Shown here: positions 8,910 through 17,589 of the stretch, piece by piece
Position numbering within the stretch: the stretch's first letter is position 1
Layout: each line of letters begins with the position of its first letter
Assembly (NCBI GenBank): GCA_025146925.1
Contig: CP102260.1
Span: forward strand, 1,783,389 to 1,847,388
Direction: 5' to 3'
Source of the DNA: [Bacteroides] pectinophilus
Lineage (GTDB): Bacteria; Bacillota; Clostridia; Lachnospirales; Lachnospiraceae
Length of the DNA: 64,000 nt
Notes under the pieces: generated by a model
Told to the model about the DNA's origin: nothing
Database searches by the model: none
Seen by the model: only the letters and a program-made list of their open reading frames with translations
Program-made: the position numbers and the translations under genes

Positions 8910-8938
8910 ATTAAACCACTTTTGCCAAATTATTGCAA
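8910..8938 (-). promoter_or_regulatory. Possible promoter before flbD
   Basis: On the minus strand TTGCAA (plus 8933-8938) and TTTAAT (plus 8910-8915) are separated by 17 bases, in the A+T-rich gap between the flgE hairpin and flbD. Both elements deviate from consensus, but their position just after a hairpin would allow separate expression of the flbD-motAB part. Confidence 0.3.
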
Positions 8939-8983
8939 CAAATTAATGATATTTGATAATCTGCCGTAACTCAGTTTTTGAAA

Positions 8984-9019
8984 ATGCGGCTGCACAATAA
9001 CCACCTCATGCAGCCGCAT
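8984..9019 (-). terminator. Hairpin after flgE, possible partial terminator
   Basis: A perfect 11-base inverted repeat (ATGCGGCTGCA / TGCAGCCGCAT) with a 14-base loop lies 12 bases after the flgE stop. Only a short T-run (TTTTC) follows, so termination may be incomplete. It may also protect the flgE mRNA 3' end. Confidence 0.6.
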
Positions 9020-9031
9020 GGGATTTATTTA

Positions 9032-10348
9032 TTATCTCTTAAGGTTTATAAGTTCCTCAAGCATTGTATCTGAAACAGTAATAATTCTTGAGTTAGCCTG
9101 AAAACCTCTCTGTGTAGTGATCATATCGGTAAACTCCGATGCAAGGTCTACGTTAGACATCTCAATAGTACCTGATACCATGCTGCCGCCGGCTGATGTA
9201 ATATCTTCGCCAACGCCATCAAACTCGCCTGAGTTAAGTGTTGCCGCATACATATTAGTACCAACCTTCTCAAGACCTGCCGCATTAGTAAAGCTCTGGG
9301 TTGCAATCTGTCCAATGACAACCGTATCACCATTGCTGTATGAAGCAATAATACGTCCGTCATCCTGAATACCTACGGAACTCATCTTTCCTACAGCCTT
9401 ACCCTTGCCTGCAACATCAATATACTCAAACTTAGTCTCGTCACCGATTGACTTAAGATTTGATATATCAACTGCAATAGTATCTTTTACAAATGAATCC
9501 GCATCAGCTCCGCCTGTAATCGTAAAATCAAGTGATGAATCCGTACCATCAAGAAGACCTGTTGTCGGGTTGAATGAGATATCGTGATCAAATGTCACTG
9601 TAAGGTCAGCAGCCTTGCCTTCCTTAGTAACACCTGTAACCTCTGTATGGTAATTGTACTTATCTACCTGTGTAACTGCGATTGTTGCCTGATATCTGTA
9701 TCCAAGGTTATCGTAGAATGAAAGTGTCATCGTTTCACCCTTCTGGTCACCATCGGCGCCGCTTGTACCTGAGCCTTTGGCAAAGTTACCGCTGCTTGAG
9801 TTAATATTACCTGATACCTTAAGGTTGGTTGTCTGCTCCGGCATTGTATATGTGAATTCATCACTCTTGACATAAAGCGGCTGAACAACATCCTTTACAA
9901 TCTCTCCCTGGTCATTAGTTACCCAGCCCATTACATTAGCACCTGACTGTGTAACAAGAGCACCGCTGGCATCATATGTAAAATCTCCGGCTCTCGTAAA
10001 ATATGTATTACCGTTGCTTCTTACGATAAAAAATGAATTACCGCTTCCTGACAGCTTAACATCAAACGGGTTATCTGTTCGCTGTGAAGCACCTTCCGTA
10101 TCAACTTTTGTAGAAATAGAACCAACAGACGTACCAAGCCCTATCTGCTTGGCATTCTGTCCGCCCTTGCCTGTAGTAGCATTAGGACCGGATGCAACCT
10201 GTGTTGTCTGGTAGAATACTTCGCTAAAAGACACTGAACTTGACTTAAATGCAATGGTATTGACATTGGCAATGTTATTACCGATTACATCCATTCTTGT
10301 CTGGTGTGAGGAAAGACCTGATACACCAGAGAACAATGATCTCATCAT
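9032..10348 (-). CDS. flgE: Flagellar hook protein FlgE
   Basis: 438 residues. The N-terminal rod/hook signature (MMRSLFSGVSGLSSHQ...IGNNIANVNT) and the C-terminal one (SNVDLASEFTDMITTQRGFQANSRII) form the coiled-coil D0 domain. The middle is the variable hook body. The start is at MMRS because GGAGG lies 9 bases upstream; the in-frame stretch upstream to 10402 has no homology to hook proteins. Inverted repeats lie on both sides of the gene. Confidence 0.97.
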   Translation of the reverse strand: MMRSLFSGVSGLSSHQTRMDVIGNNIANVNTIAFKSSSVSFSEVFYQTTQVASGPNATTGKGGQNAKQIGLGTSVGSISTKVDTEGASQRTDNPFDVKLSGSGNSFFIVRSNGNTYFTRAGDFTYDASGALVTQSGANVMGWVTNDQGEIVKDVVQPLYVKSDEFTYTMPEQTTNLKVSGNINSSSGNFAKGSGTSGADGDQKGETMTLSFYDNLGYRYQATIAVTQVDKYNYHTEVTGVTKEGKAADLTVTFDHDISFNPTTGLLDGTDSSLDFTITGGADADSFVKDTIAVDISNLKSIGDETKFEYIDVAGKGKAVGKMSSVGIQDDGRIIASYSNGDTVVIGQIATQSFTNAAGLEKVGTNMYAATLNSGEFDGVGEDITSAGGSMVSGTIEMSNVDLASEFTDMITTQRGFQANSRIITVSDTMLEELINLKR

Positions 10349-10403
10349 AATTATGTTCCTCCATTCTGTCCGATGGGAACCGCCATAAGTCCCTTCTGTC
10401 ATT

Positions 10404-10430
10404 CCGGGACCAAGCTTCCTTGCGGTCCGG
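10404..10430 (-). other. Intercistronic hairpin upstream of flgE
   Basis: An imperfect inverted repeat (CCGGGACC...GGTCCGG, with CAAG/CTTG inside) occupies the gap right after the preceding stop codon. There is no T-run, so it is more likely an mRNA processing or stability element than a terminator. Confidence 0.5.
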
Positions 10431-10431
10431 C

Positions 10432-10839
10432 TTATATAATAACGGCTCCATCAATATTAGTATAAATGTTTTCTTCCGCACCTGACTGATTCATCGCTGT
10501 TATGACCGTATTACTCTTTGTGTTAATAATAAATGCCATTCCATCCATCAGTACAAGCGACTCTTTAATTCCTTTGGCACCGGCTTTGTGGGCTCCATCC
10601 TCTAACCGTGCTAACTGCTCATTGGTCAGTATAATATCTCTGTCAGCCAGTCTCTCTCCTGCATGTTTTGAAAACTTGAGTTCTTCACCATCCTGGTTCT
10701 TAATCTCATCTGCAGTCCTGTTAAGAATATCAAGGAATGAGACATCCTGATTCTGACTTTCCTGTACCTTGCTCTTACTTCCAAGATACTGCCCCGTAAC
10801 CTGCTCAATTGAAGAAAACCTTCTGCTGTTAATCTGCAT
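10432..10839 (-). CDS. Flagellar operon protein, TIGR02530 type
   Basis: 135 residues. It is a small soluble protein found between flgD and flgE in many Firmicutes, with the typical core FSKHAGERLADRDIILT and a C-terminal VLMDGMAFIINTKSNTVITA. Its exact role in hook assembly is not settled. The start is at MQINSRRF, with GGGAGG 6 bases upstream. Confidence 0.85.
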   Translation of the reverse strand: MQINSRRFSSIEQVTGQYLGSKSKVQESQNQDVSFLDILNRTADEIKNQDGEELKFSKHAGERLADRDIILTNEQLARLEDGAHKAGAKGIKESLVLMDGMAFIINTKSNTVITAMNQSGAEENIYTNIDGAVII

Positions 10840-10881
10840 ATATTTCCTCCCACATATGGTTACTGTACACATCAGCCTCCG

Positions 10882-11481
10882 TTAAGCTTTGGCTGTGCTG
10901 CCTTTAGTATCATCTTTCTTAGAATCTGATGACTCTGTCTTGTCTGTAGCTGTTCCGCCTGATGTTGAACTGTTTGAACCGGAACTTGAACCGGAACTTG
11001 AACCGGAACTTGAACCGGAACTTGAACTTGAGCTTGAATTATTAGTAATCTTATAATAATCCGTATTCAGAATTGAATTAAGGTCGTTAATATCATAGAG
11101 ACTTCCATTAATTCCTACATATGTCTTACCGTTAGAATTAACGATTCTGTCTACTACTCCTCCGACATATGATGTAGTACCTGACGCTGTAATAGTATTC
11201 ATTATTACCGTCTTACCTACAAGAGCATTAGCCTGATTCTGAGCCATTGAATTAGCCATATTCTGCATCTCTTCAACCTGTGTAAATGTAGCAAGCTGTG
11301 CCACATACTCAGTGTTTGAAGATGGCTCAAGCGGATCCTGATTCTGCATCTCTGCTACAAGCAGCTGAAGGAATGCATCCTTATCAAGTCCGTTATCATA
11401 AGACTTATCAGTAGTTGAATGATATATGCTGGTTGCCTCTGTATTAAGTGAACCATCACTGTTAACTGTTGCTACTGCCAT
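10882..11481 (-). CDS. flgD: Hook capping / scaffolding protein FlgD
   Basis: 199 residues. The N-terminal FlgD motif (DKDAFLQLLVAEMQNQDPLEPSSNTEYVAQLATFTQVEEM in pieces) and the following small domain are clear. The C-terminus is a low-complexity Ser/Gly tail followed by a charged end, and the usual large Ig-like domain is reduced. FlgD caps the growing hook. The start is set by AAGGAGG about 7 bases upstream. Confidence 0.94.
   Translation of the reverse strand: MAVATVNSDGSLNTEATSIYHSTTDKSYDNGLDKDAFLQLLVAEMQNQDPLEPSSNTEYVAQLATFTQVEEMQNMANSMAQNQANALVGKTVIMNTITASGTTSYVGGVVDRIVNSNGKTYVGINGSLYDINDLNSILNTDYYKITNNSSSSSSSGSSSGSSSGSSSGSNSSTSGGTATDKTESSDSKKDDTKGSTAKA
10976..11023 (-). repeat. 12-bp tandem repeat in the flgD tail
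   Basis: Four exact copies of a 12-base unit (plus strand GAACCGGAACTT) encode SSSG repeats. The unit is in frame, so copy-number change would alter only the tail length. Confidence 0.9.
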
Positions 11482-11525
11482 CTGATTATCCTCCTTCTTA
11501 CAATATTCAATGCATAATTCAGTAA

Positions 11526-12938
11526 TTATGCCATGTAACTTACACTGCTGTTATCTCCGACAAGCATGTCCATAACCTGCTGCTCGTCATCCGAAAGTTC
11601 TTCTTCAGAAAGTCCCATAAGACTGTCAAGATTAAGTGTTCTTCTCCTGCCGCTCTCCTGATTCTGTCTGCTTCCGTCTGCCGGATTCTGGTTGCCTTCA
11701 AATGCGTGACTCTCTACAGTTACCTCAACATGTTCAACCTTAAGTCCCTGATTATTAAAATTCTCTTTCAGGACCGCAAGCTGATTCTCAATCGCCTTCT
11801 TAACTGCTTCATCCTGAGCAGCAATCTGTGCTGTCATAATGCCATCTCTTGATGACACCGTAAGATGAATCTTTCCGAGATTCTCAGGTGTAAGCTGAAT
11901 CTCCATGCTCTGAAGACTCTCCGTTGACACAACCTTTACACTGTCAATAATCTGCTGGACAATATCCGCAGCGTCAACCTGTCCCACATTCTCAACAAGC
12001 ACTTCACCGAATGAATCATTGATACTCTGTGTAAGTTTAGCTGCAACTCCTGTACTGTTCTCAGATAAATCAGCCTTTACATCACTGTGTCTGGTAAAGT
12101 CCTTATTCTGTGAAGCATTATTATCGGATGCAGTATTCTCTACAGTTATCCTTGCTGCAAGATTATCCTGAGTTCCGTTCTGCCCTGTCTGGCTGCCGTC
12201 CTCTACAGTGACATCCTGTTCTGCATTATCTGTGTTGTCATTACTGTCTGCAGCTGCTTTGGCATTGAGTGCTCCCTCAAGTGCATCAGCAAATGCAGGA
12301 TTGTCAGCATTTGCATTAATATAATCCGTAAATTCCTCTACAGTCATATTCATTGATTGTGCAAGTTCATCAGTCTTTACTGATACAAAATCAAGAATCT
12401 GCTTAAGCTGAGCTGACAAATCAGTATCCGTAATAAGTGCAAGTGCTCCGTCAGTGCCCGTAATCTGTGCTACAAGTGCCGTAAGGTTATTAGCCTTAAG
12501 AAGATCCTGCATTGTAAATCCAAGAGCTTCCATAGCTGCTTCAAACTCATCGTCACTGATATCAAGAACATCCTTAATCTGCTCTTTTATCTCATTAAGC
12601 GCACCGGCTATCTTGTCAGCATTGCTACTATCCTGCGGCTCGTTAACTGTTGTGCTTTTTACTGAGCCGCTGTTGAGCTTACTGTCAGGATTCTTAGGTG
12701 TATCCACTTCATTATTCTGATTGCTGCCCTGTGCTTTCCCGGATGACTTGATTGCAGTATTCACATTGGTCTGCGAATTACCGGCATTAGCTGAAGCTCT
12801 TGATGCAAGCGAGCTGCTCATAATGCTTCCGAAATCACTTTTCCCTGTGCTTTTCTTAGCTGATGCAGCCTGTGCAGCATTAGCAGTTCCCATATTGGCA
12901 AGTGCATTAACACTTCCTGACACTATATCGTTAGCCAT
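11526..12938 (-). CDS. fliK: Flagellar hook-length control protein FliK
   Basis: 470 residues. Most of the protein is a Ser/Ala/Asn/Asp-rich, probably disordered region, as in the FliK molecular ruler. The conserved C-terminal domain (about 330-430) has MEIQLTPENLGKIHLTV and a following amphipathic stretch; it signals the FlhB switch. The start at MANDIVSG was chosen because AAAGGAGG lies just upstream; an ATG at 12959 would place that ribosome site inside the coding region. It lies between the motE-like gene and flgD. Confidence 0.93.
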   Translation of the reverse strand: MANDIVSGSVNALANMGTANAAQAASAKKSTGKSDFGSIMSSSLASRASANAGNSQTNVNTAIKSSGKAQGSNQNNEVDTPKNPDSKLNSGSVKSTTVNEPQDSSNADKIAGALNEIKEQIKDVLDISDDEFEAAMEALGFTMQDLLKANNLTALVAQITGTDGALALITDTDLSAQLKQILDFVSVKTDELAQSMNMTVEEFTDYINANADNPAFADALEGALNAKAAADSNDNTDNAEQDVTVEDGSQTGQNGTQDNLAARITVENTASDNNASQNKDFTRHSDVKADLSENSTGVAAKLTQSINDSFGEVLVENVGQVDAADIVQQIIDSVKVVSTESLQSMEIQLTPENLGKIHLTVSSRDGIMTAQIAAQDEAVKKAIENQLAVLKENFNNQGLKVEHVEVTVESHAFEGNQNPADGSRQNQESGRRRTLNLDSLMGLSEEELSDDEQQVMDMLVGDNSSVSYMA

Positions 12939-13069
12939 GTCCTTTCCTCCTTTCTTCAATAATATCTATGTGAAAATCCTCAGCAGCTTACAGATTCTGT
13001 TATCTGTAACACTGTCCCGGACTGCCACATCATAACTTACAAATCAATATTACAAACAAAGCACCTCTG

Positions 13070-13864
13070 TTAAGGCTCATTAGGGTGCATAACCTTGGTT
13101 ATCTTGGCTGCAAATACCGGATCCATAGCTGCCAGTATCGCCGCTCTCTGAGTAGATTTCATATTATTAAGTATATCTGATACAAGATTAATATCGCCTG
13201 TCATCTCTTCGAGAATAGCCGCTGCCGATTTTGCATCCATCTTTGAATAGGCCTCAGCCCATGCCTTAACCTGTGCAGTATAATTAATCTTAAGAAGCAC
13301 CTGCTGATAGATATCAGCAGCATTATCAGGATTCATCTCCTCATACCACTTCTTATATTCTTCTATATCCGGTGCATTATCAGTATATACAACTTCCTCA
13401 TCGAACTTCTTCTTAAGCTCTTCATAGTATGTCTGATTGTCCTCAAATGTCTTGAGCCTGTCTATCTCTGCCTGCATCTGTGCAATCTGCTCCTGGCTTG
13501 CATTGCCGTTATTCTGATAATCAGCAAGCTGCTTTTCAAGTTCTTTTATATGTTCTACAGCCTCAGCAAGGTTTTTATACTTATATCCGGTCTCAGCTGC
13601 CACTTCCTCATCTGATGCATCAGGAAGAATCCTGTTAATGACCGGAACATCCTTTAATATAGGACGAAGTACAGTACTTCCGAATCCACCGACATCAAGT
13701 TTGATAAGAAGTCCAAATATTACAAGCCATATTGCAATAATAACGACCGCAACAATTATAGTCCAAAGTGTTCCGCCTTTGACCCTTTCCTCATCATCAG
13801 TCTCGTCAACATCAAGGACTTCATCCAGCTCGCTGTTGTCTTTATTTTTCTTCTTTCTAGGCAT
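13070..13864 (-). CDS. MotE-like flagellar protein with coiled coil and MgtE-N-like domain
   Basis: 264 residues. The order is an acidic/basic N-terminal tail, one membrane helix (about 32-54), a coiled coil (about 100-155) and a C-terminal MgtE N-like helical repeat (AAAILEEM...ILNNM...AAILAAMDP). This architecture, between fliJ and fliK, matches the MotE/YlxF type of flagellar-operon proteins thought to help stator or export function. GGAGGAG lies 7 bases before the start. The function is inferred from architecture and position. Confidence 0.8.
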   Translation of the reverse strand: MPRKKKNKDNSELDEVLDVDETDDEERVKGGTLWTIIVAVVIIAIWLVIFGLLIKLDVGGFGSTVLRPILKDVPVINRILPDASDEEVAAETGYKYKNLAEAVEHIKELEKQLADYQNNGNASQEQIAQMQAEIDRLKTFEDNQTYYEELKKKFDEEVVYTDNAPDIEEYKKWYEEMNPDNAADIYQQVLLKINYTAQVKAWAEAYSKMDAKSAAAILEEMTGDINLVSDILNNMKSTQRAAILAAMDPVFAAKITKVMHPNEP

Positions 13865-13887
13865 TGTGTGTCTCCTCCAAAATACTG

Positions 13888-14346
13888 TCAGTCACTCTCG
13901 TCACTATTGGCATCATTATAAGTGAAACTAACAAGCTCATCTATCTCTTTCTTTTCCTGGTCAGCCAGTTCTGTCTTAAAATTCTCAAAAGCTTTTTCTT
14001 TGAGCTTTTCATATATCTTGCGTTCCTGCATTGCTTTGTTAAGTCTTGTGCGCGCAGCTTCAAGATTCTTCTGTGCTATATTCACATTAAGGAACTGCTT
14101 CTGTATAAGGCCCTTCATAACTTCCATTGAATCACTGAGGTGCTGTATATGCTTAATATCAAGCACACCATTGGATGCTTCCTTAAGCTCTGCACGGTAT
14201 GTATTCTGCCTTGTAAGAAGTTCCTGAAACTTCGATTCCTCTTCAGCCAGCCTTGCTGCCGCCTGGGCATATGCAGTTTTTTCAAGTGATTCCAGCCTGT
14301 ACTTAACATCAAGTACATTCTGAAGCCTGTAAACAAACTTAGCCAT
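13888..14346 (-). CDS. fliJ: Flagellar export chaperone FliJ
   Basis: 152 residues, nearly all charged coiled coil, the expected size for FliJ, which links the FliI ATPase ring to FlhA like a rotary shaft. It follows fliI by 10 bases and begins MAKFVYRLQNVLDVKYRLE, a common FliJ start. The family diverges in sequence, so position and shape carry much of the weight. Confidence 0.9.
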   Translation of the reverse strand: MAKFVYRLQNVLDVKYRLESLEKTAYAQAAARLAEEESKFQELLTRQNTYRAELKEASNGVLDIKHIQHLSDSMEVMKGLIQKQFLNVNIAQKNLEAARTRLNKAMQERKIYEKLKEKAFENFKTELADQEKKEIDELVSFTYNDANSDESD

Positions 14347-14356
14347 TAATTATTCC

Positions 14357-15667
14357 TTAATCAGCAAAAAGTGACTCGAGCATATTCAACTCTTCCTCAA
14401 GGCCAAACTTTTCATCTGTCTGCTGGCACAGATACTCATTAACAGCATCTATCTTTTCTATTGCATAGTCAATTGCCTTATTGGAGCCGGCTTTGTATGC
14501 ACCTATATTAATAAGGTCCTCAGCCTCTCCGTATGTAGCAAGTACCTGCTTCAGCTTACCTGCCTGCTTCTTATGCTCTTTATCTACAATCTGGCTCATG
14601 CACCTTGATATACTCTGAAGAACATCAACCGCAGGATAATGATTCTTCTGTGCGAGCTTTCGGTTTAGCATTATATGTCCATCCAGAATACTTCTCGCAG
14701 TATCAGTTATAGGTTCATTAAAATCATCACCGTCTACAAGTACTGTATACAGCCCTGTTATTGAGCCTTTGTCTGACATACCTGCTCTCTCAAGGAGCTT
14801 AGGCATCTCACTGTACACACTAGGCGGATATCCTCTCGTAACAGGCGGTTCTCCCGAAGCAAGGCCAATTTCTCTTTGAGCCATGGAAAAACGTGTAAGT
14901 GAATCCATCATAAGCAGTACATCCCTGCCCTGATCTCTGAAATACTCAGCAATAGCCGTTGCAGTCTTCGCCGCCTTGTTACGGATAAGTGCCGGCTTAT
15001 CAGATGTAGCAACAACCAGAACACTTCGCTTCATACCTTCCGTGCCAAGGTCACGCTCTACGAATTCTCTTACTTCCCTGCCACGCTCTCCTATAAGTGC
15101 TATAACATTAATGTCAGCCTTAGTATTACGTGCAAACATACCCATAAGAGTACTCTTGCCGACACCGCTTCCGGCAAATATTCCCACACGCTGTCCCTTA
15201 CCGACTGTAAGCAGTCCGTCTACTGCTTTGACACCAAGCGGAAGTATCTCACTTATGATAACTCTTTCCATAGGATCCGGTGGAGCAGCCTCTACAGGAT
15301 ATTCCTCATATGATGTCAGCTCTGTTCCGTCAGTAGGATTACCAAGACCGTCCAGAGTATGTCCAAGAAGTTCATCACTGACTTTTACAGTAAGCGGATG
15401 CTCTGTATTCTCTACAATGCATCCCGGTCCCACACCGCCGACATCATCAAATGGCATGAGCAGGACTCTGTCATCCTTGAACCCTACAACCTCTGCATGT
15501 ACCGGAGAACTTCCGTCTGCCGGAGTTATGATACACAGGTCATTGAGCTTGGCATCGGGACCTGCCGATTCAATGGTAAGACCTACCACTTTCGTAACGC
15601 GTCCCAGCTTTTTGTAGTATGATTTTTCTGTAAGCTTCAGGTATTTCATCCGGTCAATTATAGCCAA
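14357..15667 (-). CDS. fliI: Flagellum-specific ATPase FliI
   Basis: 436 residues from this start. It has a Walker A motif GSGVGKST (about 166-173), a Walker B region ending LLMMDSLTRF and the catalytic GERGREVREF stretch. It powers unfolding and entry of flagellar export substrates. The start is a TTG with GGAGGT 6 bases upstream. An ATG at 15682 would put that ribosome site inside the gene and has none of its own. It sits between fliH and fliJ. Confidence 0.97.
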   Translation of the reverse strand: MAIIDRMKYLKLTEKSYYKKLGRVTKVVGLTIESAGPDAKLNDLCIITPADGSSPVHAEVVGFKDDRVLLMPFDDVGGVGPGCIVENTEHPLTVKVSDELLGHTLDGLGNPTDGTELTSYEEYPVEAAPPDPMERVIISEILPLGVKAVDGLLTVGKGQRVGIFAGSGVGKSTLMGMFARNTKADINVIALIGERGREVREFVERDLGTEGMKRSVLVVATSDKPALIRNKAAKTATAIAEYFRDQGRDVLLMMDSLTRFSMAQREIGLASGEPPVTRGYPPSVYSEMPKLLERAGMSDKGSITGLYTVLVDGDDFNEPITDTARSILDGHIMLNRKLAQKNHYPAVDVLQSISRCMSQIVDKEHKKQAGKLKQVLATYGEAEDLINIGAYKAGSNKAIDYAIEKIDAVNEYLCQQTDEKFGLEEELNMLESLFAD

Positions 15668-15692
15668 ACCGATACCTCCCATAATAAATACA

Positions 15693-16550
15693 TTAGTTAC
15701 AGCTGCTGCTTAACAGCTTTATCGACTTAATAAGATTCTCAAGCTGGATATCCAGACTGCAGTCATACACTCCGGAATCAGCTTCTATCAGGCACTGTCC
15801 CTTAGACAGCTTGGAATCTTCAATTATATCAGCCTGAATATCTTTATTCATCGCACAATAGAGTTTCCCCTGATTCTGAATCATAAACTCATAATCATCA
15901 TGTGATACCTTTATTGTGAATTCATTACTTATATTAGCATCCTGCAGCACATGATTAACAAGACTGAGTATCACCTGCTGGTCGCTGTCTGATATTGCAT
16001 ATATCGCATTCTTAAACACTTCAAGTATCACATTGACAAGTTCCGGCTCCATCTTAGCCTTAAGCTCGTTATATTCTTTCTCAAGTGCTGCCTTCCTGCT
16101 GTCATAATCTGACTGGAGCAGCTTCTTATCCTGTTCATACTTATTCTGTGCTTCTGCAGTCCCGGCATCAAATCCGTCATCATGTGCATCCTGACGTATC
16201 TGTTCTGCCTGACTCCTTGCGTCCTCAAGTATTCTGTCTGCCTGATTCCTGGCGTCCTCAAGAATTGCATCAGCCTGTGCCTTTACCTCATCAAGATCAG
16301 GTACTTCCTGTGCTTCCGCTTCCTGTGTTGCTGCAGCTGTATCTTCACCAAAAATACTCATATCTACCGGATTGCCATCTTCATCAACCATCTGTTCAAC
16401 CTGTGGTGAATGAAGCCCTTCGATAAAACCGTCGCTGTCCTTTGGTGCAGCCTTCTTAAGTGCATCTAATTTTTCCTGAATAATCCGGTTATAATCAATA
16501 ACCCTCTCATCTTTGTTGATGATACTTGCTCTTTTTAAAAGATTAGACAA
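15693..16550 (-). CDS. fliH: Flagellar assembly protein FliH
   Basis: 285 residues. An N-terminal stretch, then long coiled coil with repeated ADAILEDARNQADRILEDAR-type heptads (about 91-115), is followed by a C-terminal FliH/V-ATPase E-like domain. FliH regulates FliI and docks it at the C-ring. The start is TTG, overlapping the fliG end by 8 bases, with GGAGGT 10 bases upstream lying in the Gly-rich fliG C-terminus. This implies tight coupling to fliG. Confidence 0.9.
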   Translation of the reverse strand: MSNLLKRASIINKDERVIDYNRIIQEKLDALKKAAPKDSDGFIEGLHSPQVEQMVDEDGNPVDMSIFGEDTAAATQEAEAQEVPDLDEVKAQADAILEDARNQADRILEDARSQAEQIRQDAHDDGFDAGTAEAQNKYEQDKKLLQSDYDSRKAALEKEYNELKAKMEPELVNVILEVFKNAIYAISDSDQQVILSLVNHVLQDANISNEFTIKVSHDDYEFMIQNQGKLYCAMNKDIQADIIEDSKLSKGQCLIEADSGVYDCSLDIQLENLIKSIKLLSSSCN

Positions 16551-17565
16551 TTATCTCGTCACCTCCACCTCTGGCGATAACGATTTCACCTGCATCCTCA
16601 AGCTTTCTGATAATATTAACAATCTTCTGCTGAGCCTCCTCAACATCCTTCATACGTACAGGACCCATGAAGTCCATATCCTCTTTTATCATAACAGCAA
16701 GACGCTTTGAAAGGTTGTTGAAGATAACATTCTGAACCTCTTCCGTTGAGCCCTTAAGCGCAAGTGCAAGGTCATTATTATCAACATCACGCAGCACTCT
16801 CTGTATAGCTCTGTCGTCGAGGGATATGATATCCTCGAATACAAACATCTTTCTGCGGATCTCGTCTGCAAGCTCCGGCTCTTCGATCTCGAGAGTCTCC
16901 ATAATATGCTTCTCTGTGCCTCTGTCAACAGAATTAAGAATCTCAACGATAGAATCAACACCGCCAACAATAGTGTAATCCTGATTAACAAGTGATGAGA
17001 GCTTTCTTTCAAGTACTTTCTCAACCTGCTTGATAACGTCAGGTGATGTACGATCCATCTGTGCAATTCTTCTTGCTACATCTGCCTGCTTCTCAGGTGG
17101 CAGCGCACTGACAATTGAAGATGCCTGTGATGCAGGAAGATATGAAAGAATCAATGCAATTGTCTGAGGATGCTCATCCTGTATAAAGTTAAGCAGCTGC
17201 GCAGGATCTGTCTTTCGTATGAACTCGAAAGGACGAACCTGAAGACTCGCAGTAAGCTTGCTTATTACATCCTTTGCCTTATCTGAGCCAAGTGCTTTTT
17301 CAAGAAGCTCCTTGGCATATCCGATACCGCCCTCTGCAATATACTGCTGTGCAAGGCAGATCTCGTAAAATTCATTAAGTACTTCTTCTTTTGTCTGAGG
17401 CGATACACTGTTAGTGTTGGCAATCTCCAGCGTAAGCTGCTCTATCTCCTCTTCTTTCAGATGTTTGAATATCTTAGAAGACTTCTCCGGTCCAAGTGCG
17501 ATAAGCAGAACCGCTGCCTTCTGTACGCCATCCATTTCTTTCTCGCCGTTACCATTTTTAGCCAT
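16543..17565 (-). CDS. fliG: Flagellar motor switch protein FliG
   Basis: 340 residues, standard FliG with N, middle and C domains. The middle domain has EHPQTIALILSYLP and the C-terminal torque domain carries the charged helix (FEDIISLDDRAIQRVLRDVD) that meets MotA. FliG joins the FliF ring to FliM. A Gly-rich end (ARGGGDEIIV) contains the fliH ribosome site. It follows fliF by 24 bases. Confidence 0.98.
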   Translation of the reverse strand: MAKNGNGEKEMDGVQKAAVLLIALGPEKSSKIFKHLKEEEIEQLTLEIANTNSVSPQTKEEVLNEFYEICLAQQYIAEGGIGYAKELLEKALGSDKAKDVISKLTASLQVRPFEFIRKTDPAQLLNFIQDEHPQTIALILSYLPASQASSIVSALPPEKQADVARRIAQMDRTSPDVIKQVEKVLERKLSSLVNQDYTIVGGVDSIVEILNSVDRGTEKHIMETLEIEEPELADEIRRKMFVFEDIISLDDRAIQRVLRDVDNNDLALALKGSTEEVQNVIFNNLSKRLAVMIKEDMDFMGPVRMKDVEEAQQKIVNIIRKLEDAGEIVIARGGGDEIIV

Positions 17566-17589
17566 GACAAAACTCCTGCCTCTTTATAT

